Shown here: positions 1 to 9,582 of the stretch, piece after piece
How positions within the stretch are numbered: position 1 is the first letter of the stretch
Layout: every line of letters starts with the position of its first letter
Assembly (NCBI RefSeq): GCF_019710745.1
Contig: NZ_JAHKJW010000002.1
Coordinates: forward strand, 76,006-140,005
DNA: 64,000 bases
Origin: Streptomyces beigongshangae
GTDB taxonomy: Bacteria > Actinomycetota > Actinomycetes > Streptomycetales > Streptomycetaceae
Direction: 5' to 3'
Notes under the pieces: generated by a model
What the model was told of the DNA's origin: nothing
Databases searched by the model: none
The model's input: the letters and a program-made list of their open reading frames with translations, nothing else
Position numbers and translations under genes: made by a program

Positions 1-79
1 TGGATGCGAGGAAGAGGCATCAGGGGGCACAGTCCAGCCCGAGGCTGCACGCTCTTCGACGAACTGGCAGGCGGGAATC

Positions 80-1087
80 GTGAGGATCTTCGGCAAGGGA
101 CGGCACCGGCCCTCCGCCTCATGGCGGCAGGCCACCGACCGTGCGTTCACACTGATCGGCGACGGCCGGTACGAGGACGCGGGTGCGCTGCTGACACGTG
201 CGGCGGACCTGGAGCCCTGGTTGTCCGAGTCCTGGTTCAACCTCGCGCTGCTGCACAAGTTCCGGCACGACTGGGAGCAGGCGCGGGCGGCCGGTCTGCG
301 GGCCGTGGCGCTGCTCGACCGGGAGGCCGGGGCCCCCGACTGGTGGAACGTGGGAATCGCGGCGACCGCGCTGCAGGACTGGCCGCTGGCCCGGCGGGCC
401 TGGCAGGCGTATGGCCTGCGGGTGCCCGGGGGGCCTTCCTGGCCCAAGGCCGACGCGGGTCCCACCGCCTCCGGTGAGCCGGTGGGCATGGACCTAGGCA
501 GCGCGGCCGTACGGCTGTCGCCCGAGGGGGAGGCCGAGGTCGTGTGGGGGCGGCGGCTCGATCCCGCCCGTATGGAGGTCCTCTCCATCCCGCTGCCGTC
601 CTCCGGGCGGCGCTGGGGCGAGGTCGTGCTGCACGACGGGGTGCCGCACGGCGAGCGGACCACGGCGGCCGGGCACACGTATCCCGTCTTCGACGAGATC
701 GAGCTGTGGGCGCCGTCCCCCGTGCCCACCTGGGTCGTGCTGCTGGAGGCGGAGACCGAGGACGACCGGGACGCGCTGGAGCGGCTCGCGGCCGACGCGG
801 GGTTCGCGGCGGAGGACTGGTCGTCCTCCGTACGGCTGCTGTGCCGGTTGTGTTCCGAGTCGCGGATGCCGTCCGACGAGGGCGACGGGGAGCATCTCGA
901 TCCGCACGATCACAGTGAGCCGGGGCACCCCGGGCCGCTGGGGCACCGGACGGACGGGCAGCTGTGGGTGCCGGAGCGGGAGTGCGGCCTCGCGGCCCCC
1001 GCCTCGCTGGTGCGGGGGCTGCTGGACGGGTGGGTCGCGGACAGTCCCGACTCCCGGGACTGGCGGGACCTCGAAGAGGTCTGTTAG
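80..1087 (+). CDS. Tetratricopeptide-repeat protein (conserved in Streptomyces)
   Basis: This 335-residue soluble protein has a TPR-like N-terminal third: helical pairs around residues 15-110 with the pattern ALLTRAADLEP, SWFNLALLHK and WNVGIAATAL. The C-terminal two thirds are acidic and carry no motif I recognise. They include two cysteine-containing stretches (LCRLC near 255 and a later CGL). The start is GTG at 80, behind a weak GGCGGG. The stop is 150 nt before the def start. The family is usually annotated only as a tetratricopeptide-repeat protein, presumably a protein-interaction scaffold. No enzyme motif is visible, so I assign no specific function. Confidence 0.82.
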   Translation: MRIFGKGRHRPSASWRQATDRAFTLIGDGRYEDAGALLTRAADLEPWLSESWFNLALLHKFRHDWEQARAAGLRAVALLDREAGAPDWWNVGIAATALQDWPLARRAWQAYGLRVPGGPSWPKADAGPTASGEPVGMDLGSAAVRLSPEGEAEVVWGRRLDPARMEVLSIPLPSSGRRWGEVVLHDGVPHGERTTAAGHTYPVFDEIELWAPSPVPTWVVLLEAETEDDRDALERLAADAGFAAEDWSSSVRLLCRLCSESRMPSDEGDGEHLDPHDHSEPGHPGPLGHRTDGQLWVPERECGLAAPASLVRGLLDGWVADSPDSRDWRDLEEVC

Positions 1088-1237
1088 GGGCCGGTACCCA
1101 GCGGGAGCTGCGGAGGTCGTCCGTCGGGCACGGGCCGTACCCTGTATGCGTAATCAGCACCCCCGTCCCCCCACACCTCCGTTTTCAGTACCTCTGTTTT
1201 CAGCACCCTGTTTTTCCGAGGAAGGCATACGTCGGTC

Positions 1238-1888
1238 ATGGCGCAGCAGGACACCGATCAGCAGCACGTGGGCGTGCTCCCCGTGGACGACGAGGGCTTC
1301 GTCATCGACACCGAGGACGCGGAGGGGCGTGAGGCCGCCCACCGCGAGCGCGGGACCTCCCGGCCCATCACGGTCGTCGGGAACCCGGTGCTCCACAAGG
1401 AGTGCAAGGACGTCACGGAGTTCGGCGACGACCTCGGCAAGCTGGTCGACGACATGTTCGCCAGCCAGCGCACCGCCGAGGGCGTGGGCCTGGCCGCCAA
1501 CCAGGTCGGCGTCGACCTCAAGGTCTTCGTCTACGACTGCCCGGACGACGAGGGCAAGCGGCACGTGGGCGTGGTCTGCAACCCCGTGCTCGTCGAGCTG
1601 CCCACCGACCGGCGCCAGCTGGACGAGAGCAACGAGGGCTGCCTCTCGGTGCCCACCGCGTACGCCCCGCTGGCCCGCCCCGACTACGCCGAGGTCACCG
1701 GCCAGGACGAGAAGGGCAACCCGATCAGGGTGCGCGGCACCGGTTACTTCGCGCGCTGCCTCCAGCACGAGACGGACCACCTGTACGGATACCTCTACAT
1801 CGACCGGCTGTCCAAGCGCGAGCGCAAGGACGCGCTGCGGCAGATGGCCGAGAACGAACCGCGGTACCCCGTCGTCGCGAACGACTGA
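1238..1888 (+). CDS. def: Peptide deformylase
   Basis: This metalloenzyme removes the formyl group from the initiator methionine of nascent proteins. All three family motifs are present: [10 protein letters not shown] near residue 88, EGCLSVP near 134 (metal-ligand Cys) and QHETDHL near 176 (the two metal-ligand His plus catalytic Glu). At 216 residues it is longer than E. coli Def, because of an acidic N-terminal extension of about 40 residues that is usual in Streptomyces paralogs. ATG 1238 follows a purine-rich GAGGAAGG. The gene stands alone and ends at two tandem hairpins. Confidence 0.95.
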   Translation: MAQQDTDQQHVGVLPVDDEGFVIDTEDAEGREAAHRERGTSRPITVVGNPVLHKECKDVTEFGDDLGKLVDDMFASQRTAEGVGLAANQVGVDLKVFVYDCPDDEGKRHVGVVCNPVLVELPTDRRQLDESNEGCLSVPTAYAPLARPDYAEVTGQDEKGNPIRVRGTGYFARCLQHETDHLYGYLYIDRLSKRERKDALRQMAENEPRYPVVAND

Positions 1889-1937
1889 GGATCCACCCTC
1901 CTGACCGGTCGCGAACGGCCGGGACGGAGAACGACAG

Positions 1938-1998
1938 GCGGGACATGAGCGTCCCGCACCCACGGCGCCCGGTCGGATCCCTCTCCGACCGGGCGCCG
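1938..1998 (+). terminator. Two tandem hairpins after def
   Basis: A 7-bp stem (1938-1944 with 1951-1957, 6-nt loop) is followed by a perfect 15-bp stem (1963-1977 with 1984-1998, loop tccctc). They lie 50 nt after the def stop and have no T-tract. A GC-rich terminator is the natural reading, and it separates def from the eizA promoter. Confidence 0.75.
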
Positions 1999-2220
1999 CT
2001 CGTCCGTGCGTCCCGAGTTCGATCCTTTGTACGCCTTCGGCGACCTCTATTCAGTCACACATAGGGAGATTCTCGGCGCCGCGAGGTGGCGGGCCAAGCA
2101 AATCCGTTCCCAGAACGGTCAGTTGTAGTGCTGAATGGGAAGTGCGGGGATACGCAACGGCGCACGCCCGGCACAGCGGGAGGGGCGTGTCGTCAACAGG
2201 CGGCTGAGAGGGGTTTGTTC
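1999..2220 (+). promoter_or_regulatory. eizA upstream region
   Basis: This spacer is more AT-rich than its surroundings (for example around 2095-2150). It presumably holds the promoter of the eizA-cyp170A operon. I cannot assign -35/-10 hexamers with confidence. The open frame continues upstream to 2086, but the homologous N-terminus only begins at GTG 2221, so I treat 2086-2220 as non-coding. Confidence 0.45.
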
Positions 2221-3318
2221 GTGCCTGCTTTCTCACGGAGCACCACAACGACGTGCACCTCGGTCCTCGTTCCACCGGCGCTCTCTCTCCCGGTGATCGA
2301 GGCCGAGTTTCCCCGTCAACTCCATCCGTATTGGCCGAAGCTCCAGGAGAACACCAGGGCCTGGCTCCTGGAAATGCGGCTCATGTCGGCGACCAAGGTC
2401 GCGGCATATGCCGACGGGCTTTGCTACACCGACCTCATGGCGGGCTACTACATAGGCGCGCCCGATGAGGTCCTCCAGGCGATAGCGGACTACAGCGCGT
2501 GGTTCTTCGTGTGGGACGACCGACACGACCGCGATATCGTCCACGGGAGGCCGGCGGCCTGGCAGCGCCTCAGGGGCCGGTTGCACGAGGCCCTCGACTC
2601 CCCGGAGGAGCACCTGTACCACCAGGATCCCCTGACCGCGGGACTCGCGGACAGCGTGGTGCGGCTGTACTCGTTCCTGGGCGAGGGGTGGAACGCGCGG
2701 TTCGCCGATCACTTCCACGACGTCATCGAGGCGTACGACCAGGAATTCCGCAATCGTATGTCGGGCACTGTCCCGACCGTCGAGGAATACCTCGAACTGC
2801 GTCGGCTGACTTTCGCGCACTGGATCTGGCTCGACCTCCTCGAACCGAGTGCAGAATGTGAACTCCCGGCTGTCGTGCGTTGCAATCCGGCGTACCGGCG
2901 GGCCGCTCTGCTGTGCCAGGACTTCGCCGCCTGGTACAACGATCTGTGCTCTCTCCCCAAGGAAATAGCGGGCGACGAGGTGCACAATCTCGGTATCAGT
3001 CTCATCCATCACGAAGGGATGCGGCTGGAAGAATCCGTAGCCGAAGTGAGGCGTCGGGTCGAGGAGTGCGTCACCGAATTCCTCGATGCCGAACAGGAGG
3101 TACTGAGGTACACGGAAAGGATGGATGACGGGTCCGTGTGGGGCGCTCGCTCAGCGACTGCCGTGCGGGCGTGTCTGTTCAATATGCGGAACTGGTTCAG
3201 CTCCGTGTACTGGTTCCACCACGAATCGGGACGGTACACGGTCGACAGCTGGGACGACCGCTCCACACCCCCGTACGTCGACAACGAAGCGGCAAACGAA
3301 GCGGCAGGTGAGAAATGA
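2221..3318 (+). CDS. eizA: epi-Isozizaene synthase (sesquiterpene cyclase)
   Basis: This class I terpene cyclase converts farnesyl diphosphate to epi-isozizaene, the first step of albaflavenone synthesis. The Mg-binding aspartate motif DDRHD is at residues 99-103 and the NSE motif NDLCSLPKE near 240, followed by the conserved C-terminal segment ending in a [10 protein letters not shown] block. By recall the sequence matches S. coelicolor EizA (SCO5222) along its whole length. GTG 2221 is chosen because the residues after it align with the known N-terminus and a GAGAGGGG lies upstream. Length is 365 residues. It overlaps cyp170A by an ATGA, so the two are translationally coupled. Confidence 0.95.
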   Translation: MPAFSRSTTTTCTSVLVPPALSLPVIEAEFPRQLHPYWPKLQENTRAWLLEMRLMSATKVAAYADGLCYTDLMAGYYIGAPDEVLQAIADYSAWFFVWDDRHDRDIVHGRPAAWQRLRGRLHEALDSPEEHLYHQDPLTAGLADSVVRLYSFLGEGWNARFADHFHDVIEAYDQEFRNRMSGTVPTVEEYLELRRLTFAHWIWLDLLEPSAECELPAVVRCNPAYRRAALLCQDFAAWYNDLCSLPKEIAGDEVHNLGISLIHHEGMRLEESVAEVRRRVEECVTEFLDAEQEVLRYTERMDDGSVWGARSATAVRACLFNMRNWFSSVYWFHHESGRYTVDSWDDRSTPPYVDNEAANEAAGEK

Positions 3319-4685
3319 CCGTCGAGTCCGTGCGGTCCGCTGTGCACCGAGCGGCAGAACTGTCCGTCCCGCCCTTGGCCGGAGGCGGTGTCCCCGGCCT
3401 CGGGCACGGCCTGAAACTGGCCCGCGACCCGCTGGCGTTCCTCGCCCGGCTGCGCGACGAGGGCGATGTCGTCCGGCTGAGGCTGGGCCCCAAGACGGTG
3501 TACGCCGTCACCACGCCGGAGCTCACCGGAGAGCTGGCGCTGAGCCCCGACTTCAAGATCGCCGGCCCTCTGTGGGAATCCCTCGAAGCCCTGCTCGGCA
3601 AGGAGGGGGTGGCGACCGCCAACGGGTCGCGGCACCGGCGTCAGCGGCGGACCATCCAGCCCGCGTTCCGGCTGGACGCGATCCCCGGGTACGGGCCGAT
3701 CATGGAGGAGGAGGCGCACTCCCTCGCCGCGCGCTGGCGGCCCGGCGAGACGATCGACGGCACCGCCGAGTCGTTCCGGGTGGCCGTCCGCATCGCCGCC
3801 CGCTGTCTGCTGCGCGGCGACTTCATGGACGAGCGGGCCGAGCGGCTGAGCGTCGCGCTCGCCACCGTGTTCCGGGGCATGTACCGCCGTATGGTGATCC
3901 CGGCCGGACCGTTCTACCGGCTTCCGCTCCCGGCCCATCGCGCATTCGACCGCGCGCTGGCCGATCTGCACCTCCTCGTCGACGAGATCGTGGCCGAACG
4001 CCGCACATCAGGTCAAAATCCGGACGATTTGCTGACGGCATTGCTGGCGGCGAAGGACGGGAATGGCGAGCCCATCGGGGAACAGGAGATCCACGACCAG
4101 GTGGTCGCGATACTCACCCCCGGCAGCGAAACCGTCGCTTCCACGATCATGTGGATCCTCCAGGTCCTCACGGAGCACCCGGAACACGCGGACCGCATAC
4201 GCGAAGAGGTCGGATCGGTCACGGGCGACCGCCCCGTCGCATTCGAGGACGTGCGAAAGCTGTCCCACACGAACAATGTCGTCGTCGAAGCCATGCGGTT
4301 GCGGCCCGCCGTATGGATATTGACGCGCCGGGCCGTGACCGGAACCGCACTCGGCGGGTATCGCATTCCGGCCGGGGCCGACCTCGTCTACAGTCCGTAC
4401 GCGATACAGCGCGATGCGCGTTCCTACGGCGGGCATCTGGAGTTCGACCCCGACCGCTGGCTTCCGGAACGGGTAAAGGACGTGCCGAAGTACGCGATGA
4501 GTCCGTTCAGCGTGGGCAACCGGAAGTGCCCCAGTGACCACTTCTCGATGGCGCAGCTCGGCCTCGTCACGGCGGCGGTGGCCTCGCGCTGGCACCTGGA
4601 GCAGGTGTCCGGGTCGGACGACACGACGCGGGTCGGCATCACACTGCGTCCCCACCGGCTGCTGCTGAGGGCCGTGCCCCGGTGA
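3315..4685 (+). CDS. cyp170A1: Albaflavenone synthase, cytochrome P450 CYP170A family
   Basis: This P450 oxidises epi-isozizaene through albaflavenols to albaflavenone. The 456-residue protein has the heme loop [11 protein letters not shown] with the proximal Cys at 405. The residue two after Cys is Ser rather than the usual Gly, as in the S. coelicolor enzyme as I recall it. The I-helix segment reads TPGSET and the ExxR motif is in EAMRLRP. Near residue 237 a DDLLTA stretch matches the site described in S. coelicolor CYP170A1 as a second, moonlighting terpene synthase centre. The gene overlaps eizA by 4 nt and is convergent with nrdS, 15 nt away. Confidence 0.93.
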   Translation: MTVESVRSAVHRAAELSVPPLAGGGVPGLGHGLKLARDPLAFLARLRDEGDVVRLRLGPKTVYAVTTPELTGELALSPDFKIAGPLWESLEALLGKEGVATANGSRHRRQRRTIQPAFRLDAIPGYGPIMEEEAHSLAARWRPGETIDGTAESFRVAVRIAARCLLRGDFMDERAERLSVALATVFRGMYRRMVIPAGPFYRLPLPAHRAFDRALADLHLLVDEIVAERRTSGQNPDDLLTALLAAKDGNGEPIGEQEIHDQVVAILTPGSETVASTIMWILQVLTEHPEHADRIREEVGSVTGDRPVAFEDVRKLSHTNNVVVEAMRLRPAVWILTRRAVTGTALGGYRIPAGADLVYSPYAIQRDARSYGGHLEFDPDRWLPERVKDVPKYAMSPFSVGNRKCPSDHFSMAQLGLVTAAVASRWHLEQVSGSDDTTRVGITLRPHRLLLRAVPR

Positions 4686-4700
4686 CCGCGCGGCGCGCGT

Positions 4701-5666
4701 TCAGGCGGCCCGCGCGCCCCTGAACGTGCGCCGGTACGCGTGCGGAGTCGTCCCCAGCACGCGGACGAACTGGTGGCGCAGCGCGGCCGCCGTCCCGAAC
4801 CCGGTGCGGTCCGCGACGAAGTCCATCGTCTCGTCCGTGCCCTCCAGCAACTCCTGCGCCAGCAGCACCCGCTGACGCAGTATCCAGCGGTAGGGGGTGG
4901 TCCCCGTCTCCTGCTGGAAGCGGCGGGCGAAGGTGCGCGGGGACATGTGCGCGCGGGCGGCGAGCTGTTCGACGGTCACCTCCTGGTCGAGGTGGCGCTC
5001 CATCCAGACGAGCACCTCGCCGACCGTGTCGCACTGGGAGCGCGGCAGCGGACGCTCGACGTACTGGGCCTGGCCGCCGTCGCGGTGCGGGGGCACGATC
5101 ATGCGGCGCGCGATGCTGTTGGCGACCTCCGGGCCCTGCTCCTTGCGGACGATGTGGAGGCAGGCGTCGATGCCGGAGGCGGTGCCCGCCGAGGTGATCA
5201 CCGGGTCCTCGTCCACGTACAGCACGTCCGGTTCGACCTTCGCGCGCGGATGGCGCCGGGCCAGCTCCCCGGCCTGCTGCCAGTGGACCGCGCAGCGCCG
5301 CCCGTCGAGCAGACCGGCCGCGCCGAGCACGAAGACCCCGGAGCAGACGCTGAGCACCTTGGCGCCGCGGCCGGCGGCCCGGACCAGGGAGTCGAGCAGC
5401 TCGGGCGGGTAGCCGCGGCCGACGTAGTCGCTCCCGGCGGGCACGACGATCAGGTCGGCCTCCTCCAGCCGGTCGAGCCCGTACGGGGTGGAGACGGTGA
5501 ACCCCGGGACATGCGTGTCGAGGTGGGGACCCTCGGCCGAGGCGACCGCGAAGTCGTACACCGGCAGCCCTTCGTCGCTGCGGTCGAGACCGAACACCTC
5601 GCACACGACGCCGAGTTCGAAGGGGTGCACACCGTGCAGCAGGACCGCGGCCACGTTTTGCAACAT
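4701..5666 (-). CDS. nrdS: GlxA/AraC-family regulator linked to nrdAB
   Basis: This 321-residue protein has an N-terminal DJ-1/PfpI-like domain (residues 1-170, with CSGVFVLGAAGLLDGRR around the nucleophile-elbow position) and a C-terminal AraC double helix-turn-helix (residues about 210-315). ATG 5666 is chosen over the longer frame because MLQNVAAVLLHG is the usual family start. In S. coelicolor the equivalent gene is the third gene of the B12-controlled nrdABS operon. Here a strong hairpin and a possible opposite-strand small gene lie between nrdB and nrdS, so nrdS may be only partly co-transcribed. Its ligand is unknown. Confidence 0.85.
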   Translation of the reverse strand: MLQNVAAVLLHGVHPFELGVVCEVFGLDRSDEGLPVYDFAVASAEGPHLDTHVPGFTVSTPYGLDRLEEADLIVVPAGSDYVGRGYPPELLDSLVRAAGRGAKVLSVCSGVFVLGAAGLLDGRRCAVHWQQAGELARRHPRAKVEPDVLYVDEDPVITSAGTASGIDACLHIVRKEQGPEVANSIARRMIVPPHRDGGQAQYVERPLPRSQCDTVGEVLVWMERHLDQEVTVEQLAARAHMSPRTFARRFQQETGTTPYRWILRQRVLLAQELLEGTDETMDFVADRTGFGTAAALRHQFVRVLGTTPHAYRRTFRGARAA

Positions 5667-5744
5667 GCGGCCAGTGTGCACCCTGGCTGGCAGGAAATCG
5701 AGGGTGTGTGGCAGTCCTGCCACTCACGGTAAGGAGCGTTCGGC

Positions 5745-6050
5745 GTGACAGTGGTGTCCATGAACGCGACACAGCTGGAAGGCCTGATCGGAATGCTCAC
5801 CGTCCTCGGAATCCTGGTCCTGCTCGTCCTCCCCCCGGCGGTCGGCGTCGTGCGCGACCGGCGCATCGACCGTCAGCTCAGGGAGGCCGAGCAGGATCCC
5901 CTGCGGGTCCCTCGGGTCCCGCGGGGCCTGCGGGGCCTGCGGGACCCGAGGGACCCGCAGGGTCAGAAGTCCTCGTCGAGGTCGACCGTCCCCTCCACCG
6001 CCACCTGGTACGCCGAGGGCCGGCGCTCGAAGAAGTTGGTCAGTTCCTGA
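5745..6050 (+). CDS. Small single-pass membrane protein (hypothetical)
   Basis: GTG 5745 sits 8 nt after a near-perfect AAGGAG, in the space between nrdS and nrdB and on the opposite strand. The N-terminus has one hydrophobic segment (residues about 12-36) followed by a basic RDRRIDRQ stretch, as in a signal-anchor membrane peptide. The last half reads through the inverted repeat at 5899-5962 and 88 nt of antisense nrdB, giving a low-complexity tail of Arg, Pro, Gly and Asp. The reading frame may be real only for its first 45 residues. I know no function. Confidence 0.5.
   Translation: MTVVSMNATQLEGLIGMLTVLGILVLLVLPPAVGVVRDRRIDRQLREAEQDPLRVPRVPRGLRGLRDPRDPQGQKSSSRSTVPSTATWYAEGRRSKKLVSS
5899..5962. 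terminator. Perfect 24-bp inverted repeat directly after nrdB
   Basis: Positions 5899-5922 are the exact reverse complement of 5939-5962, with a 16-nt loop. The right arm touches the nrdB stop codon. There is no T-tract. It should end or process nrdB transcripts and may also act on transcripts of the small + strand ORF, which reads through it. Confidence 0.8.
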
Positions 6051-7018
6051 ACCCCCTGGAGCTCCATGAAGGAGAAGGGGTTCTCGGAGCCGTACACCGG
6101 TGCGAAACCGAGGCGCTGCAGGCGCTGGTCGGCGACGCACTCCAGGTACTGCCTCATCGAATCGGTGTTCATGCCCGGGAGGCCGTCACCGCACAGGTCG
6201 CGCGCGAACTGCAGCTCGGCCTCGACGGCCTCCCGCAGCATGTCCGTGACCTGCTCCCGGAGCAGGTCGTCGAAGAGGTCCGGCTCCTCCTTGCGGACGG
6301 TGTCGACCACCTCGAAGGCGAAGGACATGTGCATCGTCTCGTCGCGGAACACCCAGTTGGTACCGGTCGCCAGGCCGTGCAGCAGGCCCCGGCTGCGGAA
6401 CCAGTAGACGTACGCGAAGGCCCCGTAGAAGAACAGCCCCTCGATGCACGCGGCGAAGCAGATGAGGTTGAGCAGGAAACGGCGCCGGTCGGCCTTCGTC
6501 TCCAGCCGGTCCAGCTTCTCCACCGAGTCCATCCACCTGAAGCAGAACTCGGCCTTCTCGCGGATGGACGGGATGCTCTCGACGGCGTCGAAGGCCGCCG
6601 CCCGGTCCGCCGGATCGGGCAGGTAGGTGTCGAGCAGCGTCAGATAGAACTGGACGTGCACGGCCTCCTCGAAGAGCTGGCGGCTCAGGTAGAGCCGCGC
6701 CTCGGGGGAGTTGATGTGCTTGTAGAGCGTCAGCACCAGGTTGTTCGCCACGATCGAGTCGCCCGTCGCGAAGAACGCGACCAGCCGGCCGATCATGTGC
6801 TGCTCGCCCGCCGACAGCTTCGCCAGGTCGGCGACGTCCGAGTGGAGGTCGACCTCCTCGACGGTCCAGGTGTTCTTGATCGCGTCCCGGTAGCGCTCGT
6901 AGAAGTCCGGGTAGCGCATGGGGCGCAGGGTCAGCTCGAAGCCGGGGTCGAGAAGGTTCTTCCCGGTCTTCCCGGTCTTCTCGGCTTTCCCGGTTTTCTC
7001 GGGGACGGTGGTCATCAC
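5963..7018 (-). CDS. nrdB: Class Ia ribonucleotide reductase, beta (radical) subunit
   Basis: This subunit houses the di-iron/tyrosyl radical cofactor used by NrdA to make deoxyribonucleotides under aerobic conditions. Iron-ligand motifs of the R2 family are visible: a Glu in IVANNLVL-EQHM context, EAVHVQFYL (ExxH), CIEGLFFY and RDETMHMSF (DExxH). Length is 351 residues. The N-terminus is a low-complexity KTGKxxKTGK stretch. The GTG start at 7018 overlaps the nrdA stop as GTGA, indicating coupling; an in-frame ATG follows immediately. Confidence 0.95.
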   Translation of the reverse strand: MMTTVPEKTGKAEKTGKTGKNLLDPGFELTLRPMRYPDFYERYRDAIKNTWTVEEVDLHSDVADLAKLSAGEQHMIGRLVAFFATGDSIVANNLVLTLYKHINSPEARLYLSRQLFEEAVHVQFYLTLLDTYLPDPADRAAAFDAVESIPSIREKAEFCFRWMDSVEKLDRLETKADRRRFLLNLICFAACIEGLFFYGAFAYVYWFRSRGLLHGLATGTNWVFRDETMHMSFAFEVVDTVRKEEPDLFDDLLREQVTDMLREAVEAELQFARDLCGDGLPGMNTDSMRQYLECVADQRLQRLGFAPVYGSENPFSFMELQGVQELTNFFERRPSAYQVAVEGTVDLDEDF

Positions 7019-9462
7019 TGGCAGGCCTCGCAGGACTCGGGGTTCTCAAGGGAGCAGGCGACCGCGTCGGGGTCGGCGGCCTGCTGGACGGGGACGGACT
7101 TCCCGGACGATGGCTGTGGCTGTGGCTGTGGCTGTGGCTGTGGCTGCGGCTGCTGGGCCCGGGCGGCACGGGCGATGCGGGTGGCCGGGCGCGAGCGCAG
7201 GTAGTACGTCGTCTTCAGCCCCGACCTCCAGGCGTACGCGTACATCGAGGAGAGCTTGCCGATGGTCGGCGTCTCCAGGAACAGGTTCAGCGACTGGGCC
7301 TGGTCCAGGAACGGGGTCCGGGCGGCGGCCATGTCGATCAGGCCGCGCTGCGGGATCTCCCACGCCGTGCGGTACAGGTCGCGTACGTCCTGCGGGACCC
7401 AGGTGAATCCCTGCACCGAGCCGCCCGACTCGCGCAGCGCCTCCCGGGTCTGCGCGTCCCACACGCCGAGCTGCTTCAGCTCGGCCACCAGGTAGGAGTT
7501 GACCTGGAGGAACTCACCGGACAGCGTCTCGCGCTTGAACAGGTTGGAGACCTGCGGCTCGATGCACTCGTACACCCCCGCGATGGACGCGATGGTGGCG
7601 GTGGGCGCGATGGCGAGCAGCAGCGAGTTGCGCATGCCGACGGCGGCGATCCGCTCCCGCAGGGCCGCCCAGCGCTCCGGCCAGTTCAGCTCGACGTCGT
7701 AGTGGTCCGGGTGCAGCACGCCCCGGGCCGTACGGGTCTTCTCCCAGGCGGGCAGCGGGCCGTCGCGCTCGGCGAGGTCGGCGGACGCCCCGTACGCGGC
7801 CAGCATGATCCGCTCGGCGATCCGGGTGGAGAGGGCCTGCGCCCGCGCGGAGTCGAACGGCAGCCGCAGCTTGAAGAAGACGTCCTGCAGGCCCATCACG
7901 CCCAGGCCCACCGGCCGCCACCGGCTGTTGGAGCGGCCCGCCTGCTCGGTCGGGTAGAAGTTGATGTCGACGACCCGGTCGAGGAAGGTGACGGCGGTAC
8001 GGACGGTCGCGTCCAGGCGCTCCCAGTCGATGTCACCGGCGTCGGTGTCCACGAAGGCACCCAGGTTGACCGAGCCGAGGTTGCAGACCGCGGTCTCGCC
8101 GTCGTCCGTGACCTCAAGGATCTCGGTGCACAGGTTCGAGGAGTGGACCGTGTGGCCGGGCAGCGCCGTCTGGTTGGCGGTGCGGTTGGCGGCGTCCTTG
8201 AAGGTCATCCAGCCGTTGCCGGTCTGCGCGAGGGTGCGCATCATGCGGCCGTACAGCTCCCGGGCCGGGATGGTCCTCCTCGCGAGTCCCCGCTCCTCCG
8301 CCCCGCGGTACGCGGCGTCGAACTCCCCGCCCCACAGGTCGACCAGCTCGGGCACGTCCGAGGGCGAGAACAGCGACCAGTCGCGGTTCTCGTCCACCCG
8401 GCGCATGAACTCGTCCGGGACCCAGTGCGCGAGGTTCAGGTTGTGGGTGCGCCGGGCGTCCTCGCCGGTGTTGTCGCGCAGCTCCAGGAACTCCTCGACG
8501 TCGGAGTGCCAGGTCTCCAGGTAGACCGCGGCGGCGCCCTTGCGCCGACCGCCCTGGTTCACCGCGGCGACCGAGGCGTCGAGGGTCTTCAGGAACGGGA
8601 CGATGCCGTTCGAGTGCCCGTTCGTGCCGCGGATCAGCGAACCGCGGGAGCGGATCCGGGAGAACGGCAGGCCGATGCCGCCCGCGTGCTTGGAGAGGCG
8701 GGCCACCTGGTGGTAACGGTCGTAGAGGGAGTCCAGCTCGTCCAGCGGCGAGTCGAGGAGGTAGCAGGACGACATCTGGGGGTGCCGCGTACCGGAGTTG
8801 AAGAGAGTGGGGGAGGAGGGCAGGTAGTCGAGGCGGCTCATCAGCCGGTACAGGGAGGCCACCTCGTCGACGGAGCGGTCCGTGTCGTCCTGGGCGAGAC
8901 CGCTCGCCACCCGCAGCATGAAGTACTGGGGCGTCTCGACGACGGACCGGGTGACCGGGTGCCGCAGCAGGTACCGGCTGTGCAGGGTGCGCAGGCCGAA
9001 GTAGCCGAAGCGGTCGTCGGCGCCCTCGGCCAGGGAGGCGTCGGCCAGCGCGTCGAGACGGGCCGCGTGGACGCGTACGAACTCGGCCGTGCGGTCGGCG
9101 ATCAGGCCCTCGCGGTGGCCGGTGGCGACCGACCCGGAGAAGGAGCGCACGCCCTGCGAGGCGGCCTCCGCGGCGATGGCCACCGTCAGCAGGCGGGCGG
9201 CCAGCTTCGAGTACACCGGGTCCTCGGAGATGAGGCCCGCGGCCGCCTCCGTGGCGAGTTCGCGCAGCTCCGGCTCGTCCGCGGCGGCGGACCGGCCGCG
9301 CAGGGCCGCGGCGGCGACCCGGCCGGGGTCGGCACCGGGGAGGTCGGCGGTGAAGTCGGTCAGCATCCGCAGCAACGCGGTTCCCGGTCCGTCGGCCTCG
9401 GCCCTGTCCTGCTGGTCCCGGCCCGCTGTCGCGGAGACCGGATCGGCTGGCGCGATGGTCAC
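7015..9462 (-). CDS. nrdA: Class Ia ribonucleotide reductase, alpha (catalytic) subunit
   Basis: NrdA reduces ribonucleoside diphosphates. It has SSNLCTEI (the active-site N-x-C-x-E), CNLGSVNLG, the PTATIASIAGV phosphate-binding loop and a C-terminal CEACQ redox pair that regenerates the active site. Length is 815 residues. GTG 9462 is chosen because GAGGGAG lies 8-9 nt upstream and because the frame further upstream runs through the riboswitch. The tail before CEACQ carries a glutamine-proline hexanucleotide repeat (7112-7153). It forms an operon with nrdB. Confidence 0.95.
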   Translation of the reverse strand: MTIAPADPVSATAGRDQQDRAEADGPGTALLRMLTDFTADLPGADPGRVAAAALRGRSAAADEPELRELATEAAAGLISEDPVYSKLAARLLTVAIAAEAASQGVRSFSGSVATGHREGLIADRTAEFVRVHAARLDALADASLAEGADDRFGYFGLRTLHSRYLLRHPVTRSVVETPQYFMLRVASGLAQDDTDRSVDEVASLYRLMSRLDYLPSSPTLFNSGTRHPQMSSCYLLDSPLDELDSLYDRYHQVARLSKHAGGIGLPFSRIRSRGSLIRGTNGHSNGIVPFLKTLDASVAAVNQGGRRKGAAAVYLETWHSDVEEFLELRDNTGEDARRTHNLNLAHWVPDEFMRRVDENRDWSLFSPSDVPELVDLWGGEFDAAYRGAEERGLARRTIPARELYGRMMRTLAQTGNGWMTFKDAANRTANQTALPGHTVHSSNLCTEILEVTDDGETAVCNLGSVNLGAFVDTDAGDIDWERLDATVRTAVTFLDRVVDINFYPTEQAGRSNSRWRPVGLGVMGLQDVFFKLRLPFDSARAQALSTRIAERIMLAAYGASADLAERDGPLPAWEKTRTARGVLHPDHYDVELNWPERWAALRERIAAVGMRNSLLLAIAPTATIASIAGVYECIEPQVSNLFKRETLSGEFLQVNSYLVAELKQLGVWDAQTREALRESGGSVQGFTWVPQDVRDLYRTAWEIPQRGLIDMAAARTPFLDQAQSLNLFLETPTIGKLSSMYAYAWRSGLKTTYYLRSRPATRIARAARAQQPQPQPQPQPQPQPSSGKSVPVQQAADPDAVACSLENPESCEACQ
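7112..7153 (-). repeat. Hexanucleotide repeat encoding (Gln-Pro)n in NrdA tail
   Basis: Seven consecutive 6-bp units (five ggctgt, then two ggctgc on the + strand) encode alternating Gln and Pro in the flexible linker just before the C-terminal cysteine pair of NrdA. The unit preserves frame, so copy number can change by slippage without disrupting the gene. Confidence 0.9.
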
Positions 9463-9582
9463 GTGGGGCACTCCCTCGCTCGGCACGGAACCTGCGGGGA
9501 GGGGTCGGGGCACACGGGGGTACACGCGCTGCGCCGCGGTACTCCGCGTCCACCGGCCCACTCCACGAGGCCCGGACGTCCT

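Noticed and set aside
7112-7153. CRISPR-like or structural repeat array
   Set aside because: The unit is 6 bp, has no spacers and lies inside nrdA.
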